Of a stretch of 64,000 bases of DNA, positions 46,185 through 57,140 are shown piece by piece. Origin of the DNA: Bryoerythrophyllum caledonicum. Its lineage: Eukaryota > Streptophyta > Bryopsida > Pottiales > Pottiaceae. A model generated the notes under the pieces. It ran no database searches. It was not told the DNA's origin and was given only the letters and a program-made list of their open reading frames with translations. The stretch's first letter is position 1. The number at the start of each line of letters is the position of its first letter. Where the stretch lies: the NCBI GenBank assembly GCA_963971425.1, contig OZ020516.1, positions 35,638,199 to 35,702,198 on the forward strand, given 5' to 3'. The position numbers were made by a program, and so were the translations under genes.

Positions 46185-46844
46185 ATGTCAAATACCGTAT
46201 GGTTCCGATCCTCGGGCTCGGCCGGTGAGGCAGATACCGGTGAACAACCTTCAACTAGTGAGGGTGTTCAACCGTTAGCTAGTAACCAGAGTCTAGAGCT
46301 ATCACTTGCAGACCTTCCAGATAGAGAAATATCATTGACCCAACCTCCTTCCCCTCATAGTAGGTGGCGTGAACCATCACAAGTCGATTTACTTCCACTA
46401 CCTCCGGCACAACGTCGGCGGTTGAATGCCCCATCCAACTTCGGTCAGAGGGGAAGGGGTCCTTTGAGTCCGCACCCACCTTTATTTCCACCTTTGCCGA
46501 CGCGAGTTGCGGACAGACCGGAACCTTCAGCATCAACCAGAAATGAAGTGCTTTATATAGGCAATTTGTTACCTGGACAAGCTAGAGTGCTAGGTCAATT
46601 TTTATGGGTTGGTAGAACCGAGCCAGAGGGCCCAATCCGATACTTCGAGGCTACTTATGAGGGTCCTAATGATGATCAATATTGGGGAGCTTTTAGGCCC
46701 CCAATTCCACCACAAGAGGGGGCGACACACTGGGGCCATCATCGGTGGTTGTTGGGTCATCCAAGGGAGCTATCGGAGGCAGACTTAGCGGCACAGGTCG
46801 GAGATATGACACACAGTACGCTACGATTTCTGCATCTTCCGTAG
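46185..46844 (+). CDS. Extra ORF between pol and the right LTR
   Basis: A 219-residue open frame in the same orientation as pol, Pro/Ser/Arg-rich in its first half and Trp/Gly/Pro-rich in its second. I recognise no family. No membrane segment or signal peptide is evident, so there is no support for an envelope-like protein. Extra ORFs at this site are known in some plant Ty3/gypsy lineages. Confidence 0.45.
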   Translation: MSNTVWFRSSGSAGEADTGEQPSTSEGVQPLASNQSLELSLADLPDREISLTQPPSPHSRWREPSQVDLLPLPPAQRRRLNAPSNFGQRGRGPLSPHPPLFPPLPTRVADRPEPSASTRNEVLYIGNLLPGQARVLGQFLWVGRTEPEGPIRYFEATYEGPNDDQYWGAFRPPIPPQEGATHWGHHRWLLGHPRELSEADLAAQVGDMTHSTLRFLHLP

Positions 46845-46922
46845 GCGCAAAACTTCCCAACTCTTCTAATATAGATAGCTTTAGTTTTTATGATAGCTCT
46901 CTTACATATAAAAACTATAAAA

Positions 46923-46950
46923 CAAAAAAAAAAAAAAAAAAAAAAAAAAT
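46923..46950 (+). repeat. Poly(A) run in the LTR element
   Basis: An uninterrupted run of nearly 30 A, 60 bp before the right LTR. It is simple sequence prone to length error. Confidence 0.8.
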
Positions 46951-47010
46951 TTTGACCGTGTGCCCAATGTTGGGTATCTCTCCTGTTAGTCGTCCCAGAT
47001 GGCCGCCATA

Positions 47011-48785
47011 TGTGAGGGCTCAGAAGCGCCACAATGTTAGTTAGTGATTAGTTAGTGGAAAACTGTCTTGTTTATTTCAATTAGTAGTTAGATTAGTAGT
47101 TAGTAGCGCCTTCTAGTGTGTTATTAGTAAAGGTTAGTTAACTGGACTCCACGTAGCCTTAAATTAGTGTGGAGGGCAAAATTAGAGTTATTAATAGGAA
47201 GTTAGACTTGCGAAAAGCAAAAGAGACATAGAAACCCATTAGTGAATTAGAATTAGTATGTTGTTCTAGGTAATTCAAGTTAGTAGTTTAGTATTTAATT
47301 CAGTTAGTGGAAAAGTTATATTAGAACCTCAATTGTATGGTACTTATGTTATTGTGAAAAGAGAAAAAATAGAAGATAAGAAAAAGAAAAAAGAAAAAAA
47401 CTAGTAGCAAGTAGATTTAACGATTAAAGTAAACTACTTGGTTTCTAATGATCTAGAACTCGGATTTGGACTTGTGAATAATCAATCTTGGGATTAAAGT
47501 GTGTTTTGAACACATTGGTGGTGTTAGTTTTGCTCAAATCCTATTAGTTTGGTAGATATAGGCATGTTCAGCCCTAAAATCGAGTTTAGGGCTTTGGTGA
47601 TCGTGGGCCCTTGATCTTGATTAGGGATTGTTAGATTCAAGGGTAGGGATGTGGCCGCCACCCTTGGGCCTCCTCCCACTTGGATAAGAGGCGTGGGTGG
47701 CCACTCTCCCTCTCTCTTTTTTTGCCTTGGGCGAAGCTATGCCAAAACTTCTTCTATTTTCCCTCTTATTTTTTAGGCTGCGGTTAATCTTGTTTAGCTA
47801 AATGGATACTTAGAGTTAGGACTTGATATTTTAGCAGTAGTTAGATCTTATTGTTAGCTTTCGAGAGGTACTAAGCACGCTCCATTTGGAGCAGTGACAA
47901 AGGAGTTATAGGATAATTTGTAGAAAGAGGTCTGCTGCCTTGGCAGAATTAGAGCATCAACTTTGGAGGGCCATTGCCGGCGGACCACGACGACTTTGGA
48001 GTCTATTTTTTCAGGAAATGTAGCCCTTGAAGTTGGCTCTTTGTGGACATCCAGCACGCTCAAATCCGAGCACAGAGGACTGAGTTACAGCGGTTTTGGT
48101 GTCCGGGGTGCTGCTGCTAGCTTGATTCGGTTCACCAACTTTGACGGACCTCTGCGAGCGAACGACAACGATTCTGGAGCTGAAAATTGGCACGCTTGTA
48201 GATCTTCAAGTCAGGATTCTAGGGACTCTAAGCTCGCTTACATCCGATCAGCGACGACAAAGTTATAGGGATTCTAGCGACAAGGGGTGTGCTGCCTTGA
48301 TCGGAGCACGTTTTTTCATGCATTTTTATTCTCCTTGAATGTTCATCGTGTATTTTTGACTTCTTACTTCTACCCTTGAGTTTCATTGTTTATTTATTTA
48401 CTTCCATATCAAGTTACTTATACTTTACCTTGTATGGTTAAAGTCTTTAACCTTAACCTCATCTAATGAAATTCATCCATTAGGTTTTAGGGATCATCCA
48501 TTAGGTTTTAGGGTTTCATCCATTAGGTTTTAGGGATCATCCATTAGGTTTTAGGGTTTCATCCATTAGGTTTTAGGGATCATCCATTAGGTTTTAGGGT
48601 TTCATCCATTAGGTTTTAGGGATCATCCATTAGGTTTTAGGGTTTCATCCATTAGGTTTTAGGGTTTCATCCATTAGGTGTTAGGATTTCATCCATTAGG
48701 TTTTAGGGTTCCATCCATTAGGTTTAGGGTTTCATCCATGCAATTTAGGTTGGATGAAATTAGATAGGGTTAATTTTGGTTCACA
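47011..48785 (+). repeat. Right LTR
   Basis: It begins TGTGAGGGCTCAGAAGCGCC and ends TTCACA, the same as 37342-39116. The target duplication CCTAG follows at 48786-48790. Confidence 0.9.
48472..48739 (+). repeat. Telomere-like minisatellite in the right LTR
   Basis: Same array as 38803-39070, with the same order of unit variants. Confidence 0.85.
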
Positions 48786-48790
48786 CCTAG

Positions 48791-49856
48791 GAAATGTTTT
48801 AAAATTTGATTGGTTGTAACGGAGTATTCTCCATATATTAGATTTTTTTGTGAAAGTGCTTCCCAAAGAGGCAAGCCAGGAAGAATATGGTGACAGACTC
48901 TATGAGATTTAAAAACAGAAAGAATGAGAGCACAAAGAATTTCATATCCCTTTTTCTCTGCTCCAATGAAATGCTTGGCAATCAATGATCTTGGGTCCTA
49001 TCCCATGCAAGGTGAAGCTCCCCATAGTACCCTAAGTTCTCAAATAGTTGACCGATACTTCCCCCCCACCTTTCCCAAGCCACGCCACCATGTGCATGTG
49101 GTCCAAGTTACTAACATAAGATTCTATGATTTGGGGTGAGTACCCAATGTGTTTTGGTGGCTTTCAGGAAAACTCTATTGTATGGATTGGCTTTTAAGAG
49201 CAAATATTGGTGATTGAAGATAAATTTTAGGTTTTTATGGAAATGGAGTAAGTTTGGCCAATATTAAAATTGTGGATCAAGAACATGGTATCTAAATTCC
49301 TCTTATCCTTTGTGGTAAGAGGTTATATTAGGTTAATTGTAGCTGCCATGGTCTATATGGAAATTAATGAATTCTAGATTCACCACTTTATTTTGTGGAA
49401 AATAATATAAAATGGCTCTCTAAAAGCATGTCACGAACATATAATAAATTCCACATGTAACGAGGTCCAAATCACAATAGTAGAAGAGCAATCTATTAGG
49501 GGAAGAAGAAAGGCAAGGGCCCCACCAAAAAGAATCCACAAATCACACCTTTTACTTGTGTTCAACTTTAGCAATAGATGACCTAGAGTAGAAATGAATT
49601 CTTGGGAACAACCCCACACTTGCCACCATTACAAAAGAGAAGATTCATTCATCTAGCTAATGAATGTTATGAAACTAGGTAGAGACATTCTTAAAAACCC
49701 TATATCCTATACCCTAAACTAAACATGGTCATAATTGCAAAAAGTATTAAAAACTATTTCTATCATTATCCTCACAAAGAATGGTCAAAGGGTATTTCAT
49801 TTTTTTTTCCTCTGGACAACAGAGTTCTTATTCTTCACAAAGAATGGGTGTTCTCA
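48791..49856. other. Intergenic DNA / 3' flank of the Nudix gene
   Basis: AT-rich, no gene supported. It probably contains the 3' UTR of the minus-strand gene ending at 49857. Confidence 0.45.
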
Positions 49857-52800
49857 TTAGTGATTATCTCCGCTGTGCAAGCTTTCATGCAGATGGATGT
49901 ACCCAGTTTGCATCGGATTGACATGCCTGCAACAAAAGCATGGACGTCAAAGAGATTGTGTCAACATACTGGGTCAAAGGGTATAATTGAATTTTGTGTA
50001 CGTAACCACAAACAACATGAGCTTATTTTCTCCCACTGTTGACACAATTACTCACCCATGTCGGAACAAGAAGTCAAGCACAACTAAGGAGGAGTTGAGC
50101 TTGAATTGGCCTGGTGTGCAAATCATTTTTGCCACGTCCATGAGAGACATCAGCGTGAAGTTCTCAATATCTCCATCTGGAAGTGGTTAAAGAAAGATAC
50201 CATGAGTATGGACTTCTTTTCTCAATTCTTCAATAAAACAAGCTCTAAATCAAATCTATTTAAATCAAGGAAGAAAAAGGGGTAAGATTCATGACACTAA
50301 ATGACCTCTCTTCTTTCATCATCAAAGGCGGCTAAACTTGAATTCAAAGACCACCAAACTCTTCCACATGTAATAGGCTATTAAGAGTGACTAGGTTAAG
50401 GGTTTGGGGTCTTAGGGACCAATTGTTTTACTTGGTTCAAGTGGTCAATTAGGACGTTATACCATGATGTGATATAGAACATACCATTGCTGAAGGGAAG
50501 GAAGTCCGGTGGCAGCTCCAAGTCGTAGACGTAAACCACGTCCCTCTTAAACTTCCACCCGATGCACTGGATGTAGCTCACATGGCCACTTGAAACAGCC
50601 CTGCAAATTGGGCCCCATAATCGTCTCCTAATTTAGTTTTCATGAAGACAAACACTGTCCGTGGCCATTACTATCAAAAATAAATCAAAGTAAAAAAATT
50701 TGGAGTTTTGATAAATCAGAGTAATTTTTTTTTGAAGTATTGGAATTTCGCGAGAATAAAAAGCTCAGTTCGATGGAAAGTGAACCACTACTATCAATTT
50801 ATTGCAAGAACCATGATTAGTCTGATATTTTAGTACAAACTATCAGGAAAATTCCAGAAACGCAATGTGGACTCTACAAGCTATTATTGAAATCCATAGG
50901 TCACCTCATTTTATCGAACTTGGAAGTTGATCTAACCCCAAAATTGAATCAAGTCAAATGACAAGAAATAATTGGTGTAGCAAATTCTCAATTGTGTACC
51001 ATTGGAAAATAGAAAGTATGCCTCAAGATATGGAGTAGTTTCAATTTACACAAACTGGTTTATGTTCTTATCTATGGAGTTTGGAAGAGAGTAAGACATC
51101 ATCACGCATTCCAAAAAGTGGAAGAATGAGACCTCAACACAACTGCACTAAATTTTATGTTTAGTGTAGGTACACTATTTGATTTGAAAGTGCTATAAGT
51201 TTTTCCTCTATATGATTTATAAATGCTATAAAATTTTACTCTCAATGAATATTTTTACCAACCATATTGACAACAATCACCCTCTTCAAGTAGAATAGAT
51301 AGTTATCCTCTTAGTAAAAATCTTTATCAAAAGTAAAAAGTTATAGCGCTTTCAAATCATAAAGTACCACTACATTAAACATAAAATTTAGTGTTTCACT
51401 TTGAACAAAGCAACTTTTCTCATTTAAAGCATTCTAAGGGATTGGGTAATCGTGGCTACCCTATTGATAATAAAGGGTAGTACCAAAGTGTTCCTTGTCC
51501 ACTTTGGATCTCTACACAATGGTTAAAATTGTAGGCTTGGTTTTCAAGGAAAAATGGGTCCTATATTCTAAAGATTGATAATGAGTAATAGTTTTTTTCT
51601 TTTTTCAATAAGGACCCTAAACTCTCAAGATTGAGAATTGACATTCTTTTCCCATGGAGATGAATTATAAGCTCAATCATTGTCAATCTTTACAAAATTA
51701 GATAGGATATCACTCTGTAAGAAAACCGAGAGAATGTCTCAGGCTATAATCCTTTGTCAAATGGACATTACTTTAGTGGTGGAACGAGTAGACACTTTAT
51801 TCACGCTGGCCTCCTTCAGAGACCAATGTTGTAATTGTTGTTCTTCTTCTTCTGCCTACCTCTCCTGAAGTCAATTGATGTTGGAGTACTAAAATACTTG
51901 TTCCAAAAATGCAGATGTAATGACACCCATTTTTACATGGAAAAAGTAACTCACTTCTCAGCAAGTTGGCGGGGAATATTAGCTTTCTCATAAACTTTCT
52001 TAATGAGATTCTCTTTACAATTCCCTCCTGCAGGCTGATATCAGCCACGTGTTACAAATTTCACATGCCCTTGTGACCACCATTGAACCATGCACCACAT
52101 GTATTCAAATAAATTTAATATGTCCCAGTTATTTGTTAAGATACCGTGAGTTGTTATACCCCTTTCTCATTAAAAATGTCCTGTATAGTTTGAGGTTTCT
52201 ATGATCACCTCAGCGAGAAAAAAGTTGAATGAGAATCACGGTATAACATAACTTGTCTTCCTCCATACCAAAGGTGGTTGAAACTACTTCTAACTTGAGT
52301 TTATAGACCACCAAGTTCATCCATACTTAACCCGTAGCGACCAAGGATTTTTCCCACAGTATGAAGATCGGCATAATTTTATTTTTCTTTCGACCAAAAA
52401 CAAATGTTTAATGTTAGTATTTGATCTTATGAAACTGAACTCAATCCATGTTCTCAACTTTGGGTAAAATTTGCAGAGTATTTAACTATTGATGTGATAC
52501 ATTAGAATAGTGTTTGAAGTTAATGTATGTTGGTAGTGAAAATTTACTTTAACCGATTACATGTATTGCAAGAACTCAGACCTGGGAACAAGGGACCATA
52601 TTGTCCATGACACCGGGATATGACTTTTTCTTCTTGCTACGCTTTGAAATCCACAACCAGTCTTTTCCATTCTTTCTTACAAATCCGTTCAAGTGCAAGC
52701 AATAGCCCTGTCGCAAGAAATCAACACTTTATATCATGATTCGCGTAAAAAGTACACTTAGGACTTTTGGAATCAATTTTGAGTGGAAGTTGTTGGCTTG

Positions 52801-55800
52801 TTTTTTTAGATGTTGGAAATTCTATGAGCTTTGCAGATATATGACTTTTTTATATGTTGAGTATTAAGACAATATTTTATACTGCTTGTCTTTGAGGTGT
52901 GGGCAGTCATGCTATACAATTTTATTACAAGATATTTAAGACAACATCATAAACATAATTTTCTTTGAATTAAAAAAAATAAAAATTTTATTACACAAGA
53001 AACTCACTTTTAAATGTTTGTGCGTAAAAGAACCTCTGAATCAATTGAAATTGAAGATTGTACAATTCTTCAGTTTTAGTTTTTTCAATCACAAAGCATC
53101 ATGAACTTTAATATAATGGTTCGGATCCTTAAGGTAAAAAATATCTAAGTTCAAAAAATAAAATATGGAAAGCTTAGTTTTGGACACGTTACTTTTGCAA
53201 ATTAATTTTGAATATATTAGAAACTATGTTTCTTCTTTGCATTTCTCAAGTAAAATCAACTTCAGTAATGGAACAAATAGTTTATTGACTGATTTAAGTG
53301 GGCTCATCCTTCATTGCAAGGTTGATTGAATATACTTGAAGCTAAAATTCAAAAAATTGAAGCCAATTTTATTTAATTACCTATGACTCTATTTCAATAT
53401 GTTACAATTGAATCTTGAGTTTTCACACTATGGAAAATTTCCTTTTGTAGAATTGTAAATAAGATTCTGTTGATTACTTGCATAGAAAATCTGGAATATA
53501 ATGTAAGATTTCAGCATAATTGTCCAATCTGCATGTCCTTATAAAAAAGTAATTCAAGTGGCATACATACTTTTCAAATCAATTATACATTCTGCAAGAA
53601 AAAATCTGTTCCTAGAAAGGTCTTATTATAATCCTACTTGAAAATTGTAATTAAAAAAACAGTAAAAGTTTGTAGCTTGGGAACTTGCCCAAGTACTCAA
53701 AAAGTCACTTTCTCGAGAGTTGATCCTTTAGGAATTAAAACCATCTCATGATGCAATGCAAATAATATCTCTAGAGGTAGCAAGCAAGTCTTATGTCACC
53801 CTTGATGAATCATTATTGGCAAATATTGACAAGATTCAAGTGTTGACGATATGTTTGATAATGTGCAAGGGATTTCAATCGTAGAAATACCATGAATAGT
53901 CACTCCCGCAACTATTCTTCTCACAACCATGGTTCAAATGACAAAAGATTATCTAGCATACCTTCACACCAAACAATGGGAGGGCTGCGCGCTCAATGGA
54001 AAAATAACGATGCCCATCAAACCGTGTTACAACTGGGCAGAGCTGCAACAATTTAGTAGACCATTAGAATGTCACACATGTTAAGAGATACTTTCATATT
54101 TATTCACCCATTTGACTCCAAAATTTTAGAACTCGCCGTAAATTTCATAAGTGAAGTAAGGGCCTAATTTCTTGGGACAAAGGGAGTACTATATTATGTA
54201 TTTGCCAATACATTCATTTCCCTCTACAATAGCCCTATGTGTTTGGCCTGCTACACAGAAAGGCTGTTATTATGAAATGGTTTGGGAATGTGCAACATGT
54301 ACTTGACAAGGCGACTATTATAATGAAATTAAATGTTGTAATAGATGCTCTTGTAAAGGAAGGTGATTGTAGTACCACATACGCAAACTAACTTATTATG
54401 AAAGATAAGTATTTTCACCCAAAAAAGGAAAAAGATCCATACTATCAATGTAGGAAGCTCTTCAAGGTTAAAAAATCCATCTCATTAAAAGTTTCAACAT
54501 TTTAAGATCACTGCACTAATTTTGGTATGTAGTGTTGTGTACTAGAAATACCTGATAAATGCTATAAGTTTTTACTTTTAATGAAGAGTTTTACTATGAG
54601 CACAACAGTCTATACCACTCAAAGAAGGGGATCATTGTAAACATAGTTGGTAAAAAGATTCATCGAGAGTAAACACTGATAGCATTTACAAGCCATTTAC
54701 CGTGCATAACACTAAATACCAAAATTAGTGTAGTGTAGGTGACACTATTAGCACAAAATAATGCTTGAAAATTTTCATTACAAAGCATTATCTATTTAAA
54801 ACATGATTTCAACATTTTAAAATAAAAATAATCGTGTAAGTGACACTATTGGCAAAAATGATGTGCATGATGTTAGAAAGATCTGTGCATGCATGAGGGA
54901 CAACTACCTCATTGCGCCAATTGGGAATAATGTTTTCTCTCTCGAGCACACGTAGACATTCTCCTACTTGCCTTGTTCGCTCGCCGGTTGAATTGCATGT
55001 TGGATGTAGGGTGATCCAATTGTTCCCTGTAAAAAAAGTGTTCGGTTGTAGGGTCCCTGCTGTTAAGTCCCCGGGGTCTTGAAAGAAGACCAATGGGAAA
55101 TTCTTTACATGCTCCCAAAACCTACACACATGTGAAAGAAAATGCACATGTGAAAAAAATTAAATGCTTTAGGTTCTAGCATGTTGGAACCATTGATAAC
55201 ATTCTAGAAGAAATGGTGGGGCAACCTCTTGGGTTTTTGGAATCACTACACTAATTATGAAATTTAGAGAATACAACACTAAAATTGAAAGTCAAGGAAG
55301 TCTCACATGTGGCTAACACTAAATGTACCTCTCACACTATTTGTTAATATTGGTAAATATTTGAAATAGAAAAAAGTAACATGTGTACATTTTTTGCAAG
55401 GTTTCTCCAACCCCTAGCTTAGCTTGACATTTGTTGCTATTTGCCTATTTGTGAATTTAAATTTGTTTACATTTAGAGTGAGTTACATAGAAAGGTAAGT
55501 AAGAATAATTGTCAAGCCACATCTAATACTATAGTTAATGTAGCGTACTCAAAGGTCAAGTTTGACATTTTAGAGCTGAATACATACATTTGCTTTTGCC
55601 ACGATAATATTCTCACAAATTATTTTTACTTAGTGAAAAAATCTAACAAGATTTACAAATTGTGCCTTTGTTTGATTTCTAAGTGGAAGGTTAATTCAAC
55701 ACTGGTTTTATGTCTATTTTCAAGAACTAAAACTTGAACATATTTTAGTTGTACTTTGGATGAATGTAGCCAATAAGCTCGCCTTCGAGCATAAAGGGAA

Positions 55801-57140
55801 TGAAGATCTTTGCTTGCTCCTGAATTGCCAAAATTTTAAAATCATCTCAGTTATCATGAGAATGAAAATCCTTAAAAAGGTAAGAGGGATGGATGTTTCT
55901 TCTTCTATTATAAATATTATCAGTTATAATTTTTATAATAATTACTACTTCTATTTAGGCACCCATTCTATTTTCAAAACCAATTATAGGTCTAGATGAC
56001 ATGAATCATTTTAGTGCGCAATAATAGAACTAATGGAATATTAATACTTGTCTTTTAGGTATGCCCTTATTTTCTTAACTTACTAATTTAAAATTATATT
56101 GGAATAGTCTTTAATCATTGAAAAAATAGAACATGATTTGAAAGAAAATTTACATTTTTGAAATCAAGAAACATCATTATCATAACCATTTCTTTGATTT
56201 TTGTTATTTTTATACTGAATAGAAGACTTAGTGTCTCATTTTTCAGAGCTACATATTGTTGTATCAGAAAAATTCACAACTCCAATTTTAATTCTAAATA
56301 ATGTATAAATTAAATCTTGTAATGATGAAATATGTATGACCAGTGAAATTGCTAATTTATTGTGAACTTGATTCAAAAGATTTTTTTAATAAATAGTTTC
56401 AAACTCGAATTTCTAATAAAAATAATAAAAATAATTTCCAAAAATACTTAGATGCCTTTTTTAATTAAAAATTCTTGTAATTATGAACAAATTCGTTTGA
56501 TTTAATAGATGATTGAATATTATGGTGTTAAAAAATAATCTTTCTAGTCTGCCAAAAATGTCATTATTTACATATTCAAACCTTCTTTTACAATATGAAA
56601 ATAGCTTATTAGTGGAATAACAACAAGATTGTTAGAACACATACTCAAATTTCATAAAAGTATACATTCCTTCCTTGATATTCAACAATTGGATAATAAT
56701 TGTACAAAAATTTCATTAAAATAGGAAAAAATTATCATATAATTATAATTCACATTTTCAACCATGATTTCAACTTGAAAATTGAAAAATACCACTATAT
56801 TCGTGCAATATGATCACAAGATTTTAGGATTATTATCATATCTATATAAATTTTAAAATAAGAATACAAATTTTAGAAATGAACATTTTTTAGTATTAAC
56901 ATTTTTGGAAAAAAAGGGTTTGAATGATTACCACATATTTAATGACATCTATATTTCTAGCAACACATCCTTTAGGATTTTGATAAGAAAGCCAAAATTA
57001 AGAATTGTTGGTGTAATTCAATTTAAGATTAATAACTAATACTTCAACAAGGTTTAGATGATTCTTACCCGACCAACATTGCAATTGTTCACTATAGTCT
57101 CCCAATAAGGTCCCAAGCTCTCAATTGCAAGATCTACCAT
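49857..57140 (-). CDS. NUDT20/24-type Nudix-fold protein with a degenerate Nudix box, 9 exons
   Basis: Exons 57140-57069, 55819-55755, 55121-54908, 54042-53962, 52707-52582, 52034-51955, 50600-50485, 50176-50056 and 49926-49857 join in phase through GT-AG introns to 945 bases, 314 aa. In order they match the plant NUDT20/24 (DUF4743-Nudix) family: IFIPFMLEGELIGYIH (about 28-43), ERTRQVGE (about 93), the RNE|LCPV junction at 117/118, FSIERAALPLFGVK (to 144), LHLNGFV, WISKRS, KFKRDVVYVYDLELP (about 228-242), VVLDFLFRH and a short C-terminal tail. The canonical REUxEExGU reads KKVYEKANI (198-206): Lys replaces two catalytic Glu and Asn replaces Gly. It may be a pseudoenzyme. There is no transit peptide in exon 1, but an acceptor-like TACAG about 50 bp upstream allows a further 5' exon. 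Introns hold two fold-back elements. Confidence 0.85.
51146..51393. mobile_element. Fold-back MITE (248 bp) in a Nudix intron
   Basis: The left arm is CACTAAATTTTATGTTTAGT and the right arm read inward is CACTAAATTTTATGTTTAAT; pairing continues with gaps for about 60 bp into GATTTGAAAG(T/C)GCTATAA. It is non-coding and lies in the intron between exons 6 and 7 of the Nudix-fold gene. A target duplication is not clear. Confidence 0.75.
53716..53739. repeat. Eroded right end of the 7605-8548 miniature family
   Basis: GAGTTGATCCTTTAGGAATTAA, preceded by TCAAAAAGTCACTTTCTC, resembles the right end at 8530-8552 (CACTTGATCCTTTAGGGGTTAA preceded by TCAAAAAGCCCATTTTTG). No left end was found. It lies in an intron of the Nudix gene. 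Confidence 0.4.
54514..54730. mobile_element. Fold-back MITE (217 bp), second copy of the family
   Basis: The left arm is CACTAATTTTGGTATGTAGT and the right arm read inward is CACTAATTTTGGTATTTAGT, continuing to AAATGCTAT(A/C)AG. It is related to 51146-51393 by the CACTAA(A)TTTT start and the GCTATAAGTTTTTACTTTT block. It lies in the intron between exons 3 and 4 of the Nudix-fold gene. Confidence 0.75.

Larger units (their letters stand above)
37342..48785 (+). mobile_element. Ty3/gypsy LTR retrotransposon, looks whole and young
   Basis: The 11.44-kb element has 1775-bp LTRs (37342-39116 and 47011-48785) that look essentially identical by eye. CCTAG flanks both sides (37337-37341 and 48786-48790). 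A tRNA-type primer site, TGGTGCGTCTGCCGGGAGTG, lies three bases after the left LTR. Order: gag, then protease, reverse transcriptase, RNase H and integrase (Ty3/gypsy order), then an extra ORF before the right LTR. No chromodomain is visible after integrase, so it is likely a non-chromovirus lineage. The main frames appear open and I see no obvious break. The near-identity of the LTRs implies recent insertion. Confidence 0.9.

Noticed and set aside
46185-46844. Envelope-like gene after pol
   Set aside because: No signal peptide, membrane segment or Cys pattern; kept only as an ORF of unknown function.
49725-50190. Plus-strand frames of 105 and 67 aa
   Set aside because: They are antisense to exons 8 and 9 of the Nudix-fold gene, which has in-phase splice sites and family conservation.
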